DNA of 64,000 nucleotides from positions 20,288,001-20,352,000 of the forward strand of contig NC_135358.1 in assembly GCF_051622035.1 (NCBI RefSeq), written 5' to 3'. The notes beneath the pieces are model-generated. The model was not told the origin of the DNA, did no database searches, and saw nothing but the letters and a program-made list of their open reading frames with translations. The translations under genes were made by a program, and so were the position numbers. How positions within the stretch are numbered: the first letter of the stretch is position 1; each line of letters starts with the position of its first letter. This document shows positions 11,066 through 20,850 of the stretch, one piece after another. This stretch comes from Arctopsyche grandis. Lineage: Eukaryota > Arthropoda > Insecta > Trichoptera > Hydropsychidae.

Positions 11066-11536
11066 AAACAAAATAAACAGTTTATATTCAAAATGTCAAT
11101 ACGATCAGTAGTCAAATTCAAGTAACGTAGGGCCCGAGCAATGCCCAAACAGGGGAGGACATTATAGTTATTGTCTCATGGTGTGAAAAAGTGGACGCAA
11201 GCGATAGTAAATGAAGCGAGAGGGAACCCACAGCTTCATTTCTTGCAATACCGATTGGTATTTTGCAGAAATATCACACAAGAAGCATATCCCTCCGACA
11301 AGAGAGGGCACTATAATCGACGGATCTCCGTCGCATCCCGCACTGTGATACAGTTCGAGATAGTCAAGGGATTATCTTTGAACTCTTTAGATTTTCAGTC
11401 ACTTCCCTGGGACTCCATATTATGAAACGAGACTACAAAATATTGTGGGTGAAAGCGTTATATAGAAGACGCAATATCCTCATATGATGAGGATTGCGTA
11501 TAACAAATCCTAATATTTTTAAAACGCCATTGCATG

Positions 11537-12941
11537 TATTGAAATTATGAACAGCAAACTTCAATCCAATATTCAAATATTATGCCGAGGTCTAATATTT
11601 ATTTTCTAGCATTTGCAAAGTAAGTTTGTAACGTATAAATTATTACACGTTATCTCATAGCGCTTTTTTGATAGTGAGCTTTGCGAGATGTTGGGAAGCT
11701 TTGTCGTAATGTATTGACGGTGATTCACCATGCGTTATGCTCAAATGCGGTACTCTGTGAACCTACATAGATTACATATTTGTATGAGAAAATCGATGCA
11801 AATTCTAGTCCCTGGATGAATATTGCGTTTGCAGTGTACACGGTGACCTGAATTGATAAATTAATAATAATTTTCTGTATATACATACATATTATTCAAA
11901 ATGCATTCTCGCTATCGTGCACATATATGAATGTACATATGTGAATGCAGGTCAAATAAAGTCTTCAAATATGCATGCACATATGCAGAAACATTTCAGT
12001 ACTTATTCAAATCGTCTTACTAGACTAGACTTTTTTGAGATAGAGCTGCCTTTTTGAGTTCGATATTTTTTTGTAGAATATAATCGTTTGGGGGGGGGAA
12101 GAGGAGGGGAGGGGGGATAATAATAATAAAATTATTTAAATTTTTATTTGTTAAGTTGTCAGTGACAAACCAGATCACCTCTATTCACGACACCGAGACT
12201 ACTATTAGCTTTTAATTAAGAGCATAAGAATAACCGAACTACATATGTAAATCTAGATTCTACTACGTAGATATAAAGGGAATTGCAATAAAACATAATT
12301 TTTTGCTTTCTTAAAAACTTGTTAAAATTTCACTATTTTAATCCAAAAATTACCTTTGTCTTTTTATAACCGAATTCGAGCTTTCATTTATGAACATCGT
12401 GTGATTTGATTACTGCTTCAATTGCATTCGTACCAAACGGACACTAACTATATAGCTACATACGTACATATATTAATATATATGTGCAAGTACTAGGTAC
12501 TATGTAGGTACTACTAGTACATTTCAAATCTAGACGAGTGAAATTAATCAATTCCCAATGTTTTTGAAAGCTGCAGCAGGGAAGACATTATTGAGCGGTA
12601 TATATGTACATACATATAATGAAGATGTAGAAGAGTTGACCGCTCGAGGAGGAAAATGTCATAGGTCAGGAACCCCAGAACAATCGTGTTCGTTTTGCCT
12701 AATCTAATACATGTTATGTTTGTAGATATTAATGAAATGTTAAAACTTGATTACTAACTCAATTACTGAGATTACAAAATATATAATTTTATATTTTTCC
12801 GTCCGTGATTATATTCGTATAAATATTACACTATATGTATAAAACAATTCATTACAACATTTTTAAAGCCACATCTTTCAACATTGCTGTTACGTTGTAT
12901 TGTATTGTATAAACATATTGATGTGTAATATGTATGTAGTT
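11537..12941. other. Gene-free stretch
   Basis: Unique-looking AT-rich DNA with microsatellites. A purine run of nine Gs followed by AAGAGGAGGGGAGGGGGG lies at about 12,090-12,117. No coding region, RNA gene or complete transposon is supported. Confidence 0.45.
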
Positions 12942-13106
12942 CAGTGGCGTGCGCTGAAATTCTATCTATTTTTATCGTACAGCCTTACTTAATGTGCACG
13001 AACGGGATACAAGAGGAACGGGCTGTTCCTCTTGTATCCTGCTCGTGCACATTAAGTAAGGCTGTACGACAAAGAGAGAGAGAGAATTTCAGCGCACGCC
13101 ACTGGA
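12942..13106. mobile_element. 165-bp near-perfect palindrome (foldback MITE)
   Basis: The left arm starts CAGTGGCGTGCGCTGAAATT and the right arm ends with its complement, AATTTCAGCGCACGCCACTG. The two arms pair almost throughout, with a loop of only about five bases (GGGCT) between GAGGAAC and GTTCCTC. The loop-proximal core (GGATACAAGAGGAAC) is shared with the larger foldback elements at 16.0, 45.3, 55.3 and 58.4 kb. No clear target duplication was found. Confidence 0.75.
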
Positions 13107-13429
13107 CTATGTACATATGTAGGTCTTGAAAAACCTTGAACTTATTGCGATAACCTTCTTTAAAATTGTGTATTTTTAGACGTTTCTTATGAAAAGATGA
13201 TGCTGTAACTTGTTTTGGCGAAAACATAAGATATTGACTGAATATTTAAACCAACGCAATTATGCTGTATTGACGGATTTGAAATAAGAAAAACGGATAG
13301 AAAATACTATGGACGGTGCTACACAATAATGTGTCAACCTTCAATACATATATTTATTTTAGTGTTTTTTCGTCTCGGAAAGATTTTCTTTAAAATTTTT
13401 ATGTACAATATTAAACTTAAAATTTGTTA
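13107..13429. other. Unique AT-rich stretch
   Basis: No gene or repeat end was seen between the palindrome and the next MITE. Confidence 0.4.
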
Positions 13430-13696
13430 GGGCGAAAACACATAGCGGTGAATGTGGCACGTGTTTTTTTTAGATACTTTTAAACATGTGAAAAATAAGT
13501 CATGCCATGCACAGATTCATTGAGCGCCCCACCCCAAAATGACCCTCTGGCCTTTTTCGATAAAATTGTATGCTTGTATTTACCCTTGCTTGACATTGAT
13601 CGATAACGGTGTATCATATATTTGAAGAAATGTAGGAGACCACCCACAGCGAGGAGCCATGCATAAGATGTGCCGTTCACCACTGTGTTTTCGCCC
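13430..13696. mobile_element. PIF/Harbinger-like MITE with TTA duplication
   Basis: The left end GGGCGAAAACACATAGCGGT and the inverted right end, reading GGGCGAAAACACAGTGGTGA on the minus strand, pair over about 30 bp with a few differences. The trinucleotide TTA stands directly outside both ends (13,427-13,429 and 13,697-13,699). A 3-bp TTA target and a G-rich terminus are typical of PIF/Harbinger elements. The 267-bp interior has no transposase. Confidence 0.75.
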
Positions 13697-13999
13697 TTAT
13701 TGTGCAGAAGGAAATTTACAATATTGCATCAATCCACAGAATAACTTTTTGGTTAAAATTAAAATTTGTAATGCGCACACTACTTTTTTGTTTAAATTTG
13801 AGGTTTTGCGTAAATTTCAATATTTTGACAATAATTCTAATAAAATAAAGTAGAAGTATTCACTGAAATACAGTTCTTATGTGTGCCTACGTTTCACATC
13901 TTAATCTATTATTTTATTTTTATTTATTTTTTCATTTAATTTACACCAAGAAGGCCTAACAGGTAAACCCAATGCACCTTCCTGGCCAAAGACAATTAT

Positions 14000-14216
14000 A
14001 TAAACATATATGTATACCATCCATATATACACAAATTCTTACACGTATACACAAATACAGATACATACATTCATAAATATAAAAATACACATATATACAT
14101 ATACATACATACACACCTACATATATATATATACATACACACATACATATACATATATACATATACATACACACATATATATACATATATACATATACAT
14201 ACATATATACATATAC

Positions 14217-14261
<45 letters not shown>

Positions 14262-14441
14262 TATATACATATACACATACATATATATATATATATACCC
14301 ACACATACATACATACATATACATACATACACATATACATATACATATACACATACATTACATACATCCATAAACATACAAACATTATACATGCAAATAC
14401 ACATAAACACATCAATACACATAAATAAAGATAAATTACTC

Positions 14442-14485
<44 letters not shown>
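14000..14485. repeat. Long ACAT/TA/CA compound microsatellite
   Basis: About 480 bp of ACATACAT, ACATATAT, CACACAT and pure TA runs lie within the 3' UTR of the LINE. The overlapping Tyr/Ile/His/Thr-rich frames on both strands come only from this repeat. Such microsatellites often grow from LINE tails. Confidence 0.9.
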
Positions 14486-14490
<5 letters not shown>

Positions 14491-14593
14491 AAATAGCATA
14501 CATATATAAATATAGATAAAACCAACATACATACACATTATGCTAAATAATAACATTACAAAATGAAAACAACATGTGTAAATATGTATGTAG

Positions 14594-15259
14594 CTAGAAG
14601 TCATTTAAAATATGCTGCCTGACAGAACTGTATGATGAAGTAAAAACATCAAGGCTCCCAGAAAGCAGGTTAAATAGTCGAATGGCTCTTGAAAGGGGTG
14701 AGTCATCAAGCACATTAGTCCTGGCCCGAATAGGTAGGAATAGAGTTCTGGAGCGAGATTCTCTCAGTTTCTCAGGTACTCTAAGTTTAAGATTACACAG
14801 AACTTCAGGAAGATGATATTCACCCCTTAGAATTTTTAGAAAAAGCTTACCAAGATGATTGTTTCTACGTGAAGCTAAGGAGTCAAAGCCCAAGGAGCCC
14901 ATGACAAACTTACTAGGAAATAAGTAGGGATAGCGCCCAAACTCTCTCATGTAGAGATAGCGAAGAAATTTTCTTTGCACCCTCTCTAACATTAGCGTGT
15001 ACCTTAAATGATTAGGACTCCATATGGCCGAACCAGATTCAAGCAAACTGCGCACCAATGTAGTATACAGTAAACGCGTCACTCTGGTGCTATTAAAGGC
15101 GCGTGAGTTTCTGATGACGAAGCCTAAAGTTTTTGTAGCCCTATTGCACACATCTTGGATATGAGAATTAAAATTCCAGATATTTGAAAAAGTAATTCCC
15201 AAATCCTTGATATGTGTGTGACGGGCAAGAATAGAGCCATCAATGTATCCAGCTCCCAT
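14594..15259 (-). CDS. Non-LTR retrotransposon reverse transcriptase, C-terminal part
   Basis: An intact 221-codon frame encodes the thumb and C-terminal region of a LINE reverse transcriptase. Visible hallmarks in order are HIKDLGITF (about residues 16-24), LGFVIRNSRAFNS (about 45-57), LLYTTLVRSLLESGSAIWSP (about 63-82) and a basic helical tail with LERVQRKFLRYLY. The polymerase core with its F/YADD box would be 5' of this and is missing, as is the endonuclease, so the copy is 5'-truncated. Its unbroken frame suggests a fairly recent insertion. The ATG at 15,259 is an internal methionine, not the true protein start. The family looks like jockey/CR1; which clade cannot be said from this part. 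Confidence 0.75.
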   Translation of the reverse strand: MGAGYIDGSILARHTHIKDLGITFSNIWNFNSHIQDVCNRATKTLGFVIRNSRAFNSTRVTRLLYTTLVRSLLESGSAIWSPNHLRYTLMLERVQRKFLRYLYMREFGRYPYLFPSKFVMGSLGFDSLASRRNNHLGKLFLKILRGEYHLPEVLCNLKLRVPEKLRESRSRTLFLPIRARTNVLDDSPLSRAIRLFNLLSGSLDVFTSSYSSVRQHILNDF

Positions 15260-15489
15260 TTAACAAATCGATAGCGTACAAAATTTATGTATAACATCGA
15301 TTAGTGCGGCTATTTTTAACTGCAAAACCATCTTGTATGCCACTATGTAGCTGCGATTTTATTGTACTCGCATAATAATTACGAGAAAAATGAAAAAGCT
15401 TTAACTAAAATGCGTCACTGAGTGTAACAACAATGGACTGTTATTTCAAATGTATATTTCTATGGTTTTCCTTATTTAACTATGTATAT

Positions 15490-15565
15490 ATTATTTTTAT
15501 TTTTACATATATACCAGGAAAGCCTTACAGGTTAACCCCAATGCGCCTTCCTGGCCAATTACAAA
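15490..15565 (-). mobile_element. LINE 3' end, second copy
   Basis: On the minus strand the motif TTGGCCAGGAAGGCGCATTG is followed by GGGTTAACCTGTAAGGC and an A-rich tail, matching the end of the LINE at 13.9 kb. How far the copy extends to higher coordinates is unclear because a SINE follows. Confidence 0.6.
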
Positions 15566-15769
15566 TTTAAAAATTACAATTCAGCATTTTTTTATATATA
15601 AATCACTGAATTACGAGACACTGTAAAACTCGTAAATCAATGAGATATCTATCAATTTGTACACAAACTTATTTATTGTACATTAATTAATAACACATTA
15701 TAGGTGACATATCGTATAGGAGGGATTTTTTTAGCCAATTTTTTTTCCGGGAACCGTTTCAACAAAGAA

Positions 15770-15950
15770 ATCAGATAAAATTGGCAAACTCTGATAGGAA
15801 ACGATCAACCTGAAGTCACAAATCCAGGTCTAACCAACAGTATACTCTGAAAAATTCATTTTCATTCGAGGCCCGGGCCCAGGGATCGAACCCGGCGCCT
15901 CTCGACGCTAAGCAGAAGCTTAACGACCGAGCTATGTTGCTGGCTAAAAT
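15770..15950 (-). mobile_element. tRNA-derived SINE, minus strand
   Basis: On the minus strand a tRNA-like head carries an A-box-like TAGCTCGGTCGTTAAGC and, about 40 bp on, a B-box GGGTTCGATCCC. The body then includes ACCTGGATTTGTGACTTCAG and TTTCCTATCAGAGTTTGCCA. A second copy at 18,100-18,320 shares the body and has its own B-box. The head folds only in part as a tRNA, so this is a SINE rather than a working tRNA gene. Confidence 0.7.
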
Positions 15951-16024
15951 ATAGTTTTATCTAAACAATACATCCCAGTTTAATGTTTTTATTACATATT
16001 TCTCAAATTGCTTCGGTTATGATC

Positions 16025-16206
16025 CGGTCTCCGTGACGAGCCAGAATGTTAAATTACAGAAAACACAAATATCGGAAGGCAAAGTCGAAAGATCAAAAAA
16101 AAGGGTTCATGGTAAACGGTACATTCTCACTTAATTTGCGCGAGCAGGATACAACAGGAACAAGAGGAACAGGCTTTTCCTCCCGTATTAATGTGCGCGA
16201 GCAGAA
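16025..16206 (+). mobile_element. Half copy of the 9-bp-duplication foldback family
   Basis: The sequence starts CGGTCTCCGTGACGAGCC and runs through AAATATCGGAAGGCAAAG, AAGGGTTCATGGTAAACGGT and the core GGATACAACAGGAACAAGAG. This is the same order as the left half of the complete copies at 45.3 and 58.4 kb. The second inverted arm is missing, so this copy is truncated. Confidence 0.75.
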
Positions 16207-17323
16207 TTCAGGTTGATTTGTGATTTTTATTTATTACATTAGTTTTTTTTTTGTATGTACATATTTCATAAATTGTGTTATAAAATATTGATATTTCTTT
16301 TGTAAATGATTTCTAAAAGAAATGTGTAGGTGTTAAAAAAAGGGTCTCTAATAATAATAATAATAATAAGGGATGAAATTTTCTTCAGACCCTGTAACTC
16401 CAACGCACTTGTGTACAAGCAAAACAAAATGATATATGTATTATATTGAAGAATATGTCTGAGAAATGAGACGGGGCTCGAATACAGAAATAAACATATT
16501 GTCGATATAAGAAAAATATATCGCTAGATGTAATACGTATCATGTATATTGTATGTGTGTGAAAAGCTTATTTTCATGTACATATTGAAATGCCAATACT
16601 AGCACCTGCTGTCTCTGTATACACAAGGTTATGAGGAAACATGTATCGATCCATTTCATAATAAGAACAACGTAGTAGCTGTGTGATCATTGATTGCTTT
16701 TCCGAATTTAATCACCCCCTCTTAAGGAGTTTCTTCAGAGATTTCTTCAGTGTGAATACGAAATACTGGAATGGGGCGATTTGGTAGACCCAATTTTAGT
16801 ATGAAACTGTCTGTAAATTTATAAAATTATTGAAAGAAATTTGTCGAAGAATTTGTAACGTCAATTTTCAGAATACCTTACACAGAGAAATTTAATATTA
16901 ATAGAAGTGGCTTTAGGTGTTCTTTTGTTGTCAAGTGACATTCTGTTCACGGACAGATCTAAATAATTTTAGCATCAGTCGTATTTGACGCTTGGTGCTT
17001 GACGTATGTCCGATAAAAACTTCTCTGTTTGTTTATATTACTCGCAAGATGGGCAAGCATCGGTAAAAATTGCACAATACATTCAAAAACACCCAATAAA
17101 CAACATGGGATACATTTTTATAAGTAAATTGATCTGATTGTATTCCGTGCGATGTAGCGTATTTATAGAGATGTACCGCGTAAAATTGACAACAATTATT
17201 TATTCGTAAGGGCCCCTCTATTCTTATTACATCTCTCTGACCTTAGACGTCTACAAATCACTTCATTTTTATTTATCATTTTTACTTTATCTATGTACGT
17301 AGTAATTTTTATAAGCTACTAGT
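16207..17323. other. Gene-free stretch
   Basis: AT-rich DNA with an AATAAT trinucleotide run at about 16,352-16,369. No coding or structural feature beyond this is supported. Confidence 0.45.
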
Positions 17324-17566
17324 TTGAAAATATTGAAATGGCAAAGGGCGGGTCACGTAGCTAGAAGAAGGGACGGTAGATGGATGAAAGAAGTGCTTGA
17401 ATGGTACCCGAGAGAAAGTAAAAGGGTGCCAGGAAGTCCACGGGGGAGATGTGTAGATAAAATCAGAAAAATGTGTGGGATGAGAAGTGAGAGTTACTCA
17501 AAGCAGAGACAAATGGAAGCGTGTTGGATAGGTCTTCGTCCAGCAGTGGATGGCGAATGGCTGTAA
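17324..17566 (+). CDS. RTE-type LINE endonuclease-RT protein, C-terminal remnant
   Basis: An 80-codon frame contains LKWQRAGHVARRRDGRWMKE, then VLEWYPRE and, further on, GRCVDKIRKMCG and ending RPAVDGEW. The pattern LKW.WAGH.AR..DGRW....L.W.PR is the conserved C-terminal tail of RTE/BovB-like LINE polyproteins, just after the reverse transcriptase. Only this tail is present, so the copy is strongly 5'-truncated. It ends in an AATAATAACGATAG-like repeat. A second partial copy is at about 10,885-11,065. Confidence 0.75.
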   Translation: MKILKWQRAGHVARRRDGRWMKEVLEWYPRESKRVPGSPRGRCVDKIRKMCGMRSESYSKQRQMEACWIGLRPAVDGEWL

Positions 17567-18099
17567 ATAATAACGATAGCAGAATTTATAATCTCAATAA
17601 TCTTTTAAATATACAAAAAAATATATAATATGATCCCAATATTGCATTTAATGAGTAATTTTCAGGAACAAAGTCTTTGATTTGAAAGAGATTTGTGTCT
17701 TGATATATCTACATATTGTAGCGTCTGTTACTATGACAGATAAGTTGAGACTTCTACGATTAAGAATTTTCTGCAGACTTGAATATGTTAGCATTTGAGA
17801 TAATAAATATTGGAGTTCAATATCGCTAAGGATTTAAATAAATCTTCAAGATCAGATATTCGTAGTATACTTCAAATATTATTCTTAGATTTTAAAAGTC
17901 TATTTTATTTGTATTCAATCAATCATGTACATCCGTCTTACAGATCGCTCCAATGCGACGAGTGTACTATACAGATCAAGAAATATTGATAACAAATGCA
18001 TAATTATTATATACTAGTCGTTTTACACGACTTCGCTCAGAATTGGTAATATAAACAGCAGAAACGTTGCGATTTTTTGCAGCATTTTATTATACAAAC
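17567..18099. other. Gene-free stretch with a transposon-edge motif
   Basis: AT-rich DNA. At about 18,012-18,050 ACTAGTCGTTTTACACGACT followed by TCGCTC resembles the edge sequence seen at 25,890 and 40,970 (ACTAGTGGTTTTACC...CTTCGC). No gene is seen. Confidence 0.45.
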
Positions 18100-18320
18100 C
18101 GGTGAAGCTCAAGAAGCTGAATAACTTGAGATTTGCAAGAAAGATAGGTAAGGAGTTGCCAATTTTGCAGGAACCGTTTAAATGAAAATCAGAATAATTG
18201 CCAAACTCTGATAGGAAACGATCGACCTGGAGTCACAAACCAAGGTCTGGCCAGCAGCAACCAGTGGTACTCGAACCCGTGATCACATAGTTCGAAATCA
18301 TTACAACCACTAGTCCATTT
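18100..18320 (-). mobile_element. tRNA-derived SINE, second copy
   Basis: It shares with the 15.8-kb copy the minus-strand body, for example CGATCGTTTCCTATCAGAGT next to TTTGGCA and AGACCTTGGTTTGTGACTCC. It has a B-box-like GGGTTCGAGTACC and an A-box-like TAGTGGTTGTAATG in the head. The heads of the two copies differ more than the bodies, suggesting two subfamilies. Confidence 0.65.
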
Positions 18321-18513
18321 TGTATTGATTTTCAAATTTAAACCCTACAAAACGACAAAAGCCTGTAAAAAGCGCCGCAGGCGAAAATATTTTTCCAAAA
18401 ATCTTCACATGGTCAGCAAAAATCGTCCATCAAACTGTGTCACTAAAAAACTATCAATTAACTTAATTTCTACCGACTGTCTACTTTATATATGTACATA
18501 TGTACGTAATAAC

Positions 18514-18646
18514 TAGAGATAGGACCGGAAGCGTGCCGTTTATTGTTCAATTGTTGTAAATGCTTTGTAAAAAAGGTTCGGCAAACCTTTAACAATGGAT
18601 TTACAACATTTGAACAATAAACGGCCCACTCAGGGTCCGGGCTTTA
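18514..18646. mobile_element. hAT-type MITE, copy 1
   Basis: A 133-bp foldable element lies between 8-bp direct repeats GTAATAAC (18,506-18,513 and 18,647-18,654). The ends are TAGAGATAGGACCGG and, inverted, TAAAGCCCGGACCC. The body is an inverted repeat around GTTCAATTGTTGTAAATG and its complement. Confidence 0.85.
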
Positions 18647-18748
18647 GTAATAACAATATTGTATTTTCGGTTCCGTTAATTCTACGAAGGGAAGTCATAA
18701 ACAAATTACCGTTTCAGTTGTAAATAAAATGAGGTGGACCTTTCTAAC

Positions 18749-18892
18749 TAGAGCCCGGAATCTGAAGGGGCTGTTTATTGTTCAAAGATTGTAAATGCAT
18801 TGTTAAAGGTTTGCCGAACCTTTTTTACAAACCATTTACAACAATTGAACAATAGGCGGCACGTTTCCGGCCCCTTCAGATTCCGACCTCTA
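18749..18892. mobile_element. hAT-type MITE, copy 2
   Basis: A 144-bp relative of copy 1 lies between TTTCTAAC duplications (18,741-18,748 and 18,893-18,900). The ends are TAGAGCCCGGAATCTGAAGG and, inverted, TAGAGGTCGGAATCTGAAGG. The central hairpin again carries GTTCAAAGATTGTAAATG and its complement. Confidence 0.85.
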
Positions 18893-19049
18893 TTTCTAAC
18901 AATTCGCTCCACAGGTCGAACAATTTCTAAGAATTTTACCCAAGGAATACCATTTAACAAAACAAAATATAACCTTTTTTTACATAGCTTTATTGCAGCG
19001 ATTCTATTTCTGGCCAAGTCTATGCTACTCAAAAGTAACATAACATAAC

Positions 19050-19225
19050 TAAAGGGCGGATAGAGAGCGTGCTGTTTCCAGGAATCACGGCGTTTTGGGT
19101 CTATTTACAAAGCTAGAGTGCAAAAAAAAAAGGTTTGGCGAACCTTTAACAAAGGTTCACCATAAAAATGAACAATGCACAACGAACAATAAACAAAGAA
19201 CGGCACTCTTCCGGTCCTACCTCTA
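19050..19225. mobile_element. hAT-type MITE, copy 3
   Basis: A 176-bp member lies between AACATAAC duplications (19,042-19,049 and 19,226-19,233). The ends are TAAAGGGCGGATAGAGAG and, inverted, TAGAGGTAGGACCGGAAG. The interior is more diverged from copies 1 and 2 and includes AAAGGTTTGGCGAACCTTT. Confidence 0.8.
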
Positions 19226-19233
19226 AACATAAC

Positions 19234-20025
19234 AATCATATTAATTCATTGATCGTTAAACTCTTACTGTTTTCTAAATTCACACTATACCAAAACTAAG
19301 GCATGGCAACTGCCATGGCATGCCCCCCCAAATGACGTCCCTGAGTGAAACCTTGCTTAAACTGAAAAATACATTTCCAGTTACAGATATGAAAAATTCA
19401 CACGATAAATCTTTAAAACACCGGCATTTCGATATGAAATTGATTCGAGTGATAGCTGCATTATTAAAATTCATTTGTCGCCAGGTCGAATTCACATAAA
19501 TAATTTTACGCTGCGCTGTCTGACCTAGTTGAATGAATCTAATGTAGTTGTGCAAACTCGTATATGATGTACCCTACATTTTATATATGCACCCCCATTT
19601 TGTTCAGTAATTTGATTGAGCCATTGTGCTCATGGTCACCCCCGCGTACAGCTGCTGTCCAATGCTCGGAAGCAGATGTTCGAGGCGAAAGGTGCAGACC
19701 TGTCGCCATGCTCCACGCTCCATACCCCATTCCCCATACCCCATGCGCCATGTGCCATGTGCACACCACTGAATTCCACTCACAATCACCAACCCCCACT
19801 ATACATCGCTTTGTTTACAGATACTGATTTAAATCTGATATATGAACCAATGTTATGGCAAATCAAATCGCTTCGAATAAAAACACATTTCATCAAATTA
19901 AAATTTGTTTATTTTCCAAATATAATTATGCATGTAGTTTCCTGACAATAGTACCACAATTAAAATTTAAAAAAAAATGGGAGCCTTCAAACTTATCATA
20001 TTACAAATTTATACACACGTACTAT
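19234..20025. other. Gene-free stretch with a small CCAT-rich repeat
   Basis: Between about 19,710 and 19,765 a patchy repeat of CCATACCCCATTCCCCATAC type gives open frames on both strands that have no family features. The rest is AT-rich and apparently unique. Confidence 0.45.
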
Positions 20026-20033
20026 GTACATAC

Positions 20034-20842
20034 TAGGGTTTCTGACCCGGGACAGACATTCCCAGGAATTCACGGAATTTTTATCTCGAATCCCGGGAAT
20101 TGGATTTAAAAATTTTTTGAAAACATATAAAGTTTTAATAATAATAAATCAAATACACAAAGAATCGTAAAATATTCTCAAAAATTATAATCGAAGAAAG
20201 AAGAAGCCTAAAACTGATTTTTTTAACACACAATATTTAAATAATTTTTTAAATTTTGTAATAAAAGCGAATGTGAAGCGAAGCTTCTTGTATGGACAAT
20301 TCCACAATGGAAGAAACTCTTTTAGATTTGGATGAAGATGAAACAATTGTGTGTCTGACGATGTATGAAGAATTAAATAAGGAGTTATCAAAGACGAATA
20401 TTTGTATAAAAATAACGTATATAAAAATAACCTCGATTTTAAAAATAAATTAAAATATACATGCTGCAGGAGAAAAAAACCGATAATTTAAAATAATTAT
20501 TTTCGTCCCTTTTAACAATAAAATCAAATTCGACCGAAACTGAAAGAGTTTTTTCCATTGCTGGAAATTTTTGTACCAAATCTAGAATTAGACTTTCGGA
20601 TTCTCATTTAAATATTTTAGTATTCTTAAGAAGCTACTTTAAATAAGTTTACTTTTATAATTACATTTTTTCGAGTTAATAGATAGGTATATTATGTATT
20701 GTTTTGTAAGTAAATAAATATTTTTTTTATTAATAAAAAATATATTAAATTGTAAAAAAAAAAGTTTTTTTACATGTCCCGGGATCCCGGGGTCCGTCCC
20801 GTGTCCCGGGAATTGAAAAAGTGTGGGAAATCAGAATCCCTA
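20034..20842 (+). mobile_element. Internally deleted hAT element with 8-bp duplication
   Basis: GTACATAC occurs directly outside both ends (20,026-20,033 and 20,843-20,850). The ends are TAGGGTTTCTGAC and, inverted, TAGGGATTCTGAT. Both ends continue into G/C-rich subterminal motifs with repeated CCCGGGA (GACCCGGGACAG on the left, several TCCCGGG on the right). The 809-bp element keeps a transposase C-terminus, plus a possible earlier fragment at 20,293. It is distinct from the MITEs next door, whose ends differ. Confidence 0.9.
20521..20646 (+). pseudogene. hAT transposase C-terminal dimerisation fragment
   Basis: The last 41 codons before the stop read STETERVFSIAGNFCTKSRI, then RLSDSHLNILVFLRSYF. 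This is the hAT dimerisation signature (S..ERVFS.AG......R.RLS...LN.L.FL). The catalytic RNase-H fold upstream is absent or too decayed to see. A frame from 20,293 beginning MDNSTMEETLLDLDEDET may be a linker piece of the same gene. Confidence 0.8.
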
Positions 20843-20850
20843 GTACATAC

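Larger units (their letters stand above)
10250..11536. repeat. Nested inverted repeats built from LINE debris
   Basis: Two pairs of inverted arms interlock. Arm A at about 10,250-10,312 pairs with A' at about 10,658-10,721, both containing ACACCTGCAGGAT or its complement. Arm B at 10,403-10,631 pairs with B' at 11,296-11,536 over about 230 bp with few differences. Two small perfect palindromes lie at the junctions: one of about 48 bp centred near 10,379 and one at about 10,635-10,660 centred on GGTACAGTACC. B encodes a reverse-transcriptase fragment, and the space before B' holds an RTE-like 3' end. Confidence 0.8.
13930..15259 (-). mobile_element. 5'-truncated jockey/CR1-type LINE, minus strand
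   Basis: The element runs from the reverse-transcriptase C-terminal coding part (15,259 down to 14,594), through a 3' UTR invaded by a long microsatellite, to a 3' end at about 13,990-13,930. That end reads on the minus strand TTGGCCAGGAAGGTGCATTG and then an A-rich AAATAAATAAAAATAAA tail. The same 3' terminal motif occurs again at 15,515-15,558, marking another copy of the family. Confidence 0.75.

Noticed and set aside
13956-14536. Long overlapping frames rich in Tyr, Ile, His and Thr on both strands
   Set aside because: They are translations of an ACAT/TA/CA microsatellite.
19564-19945. Overlapping frames around 19.6-19.9 kb
   Set aside because: Caused by a CCATACCCCAT repeat; no domain features and no splice context.
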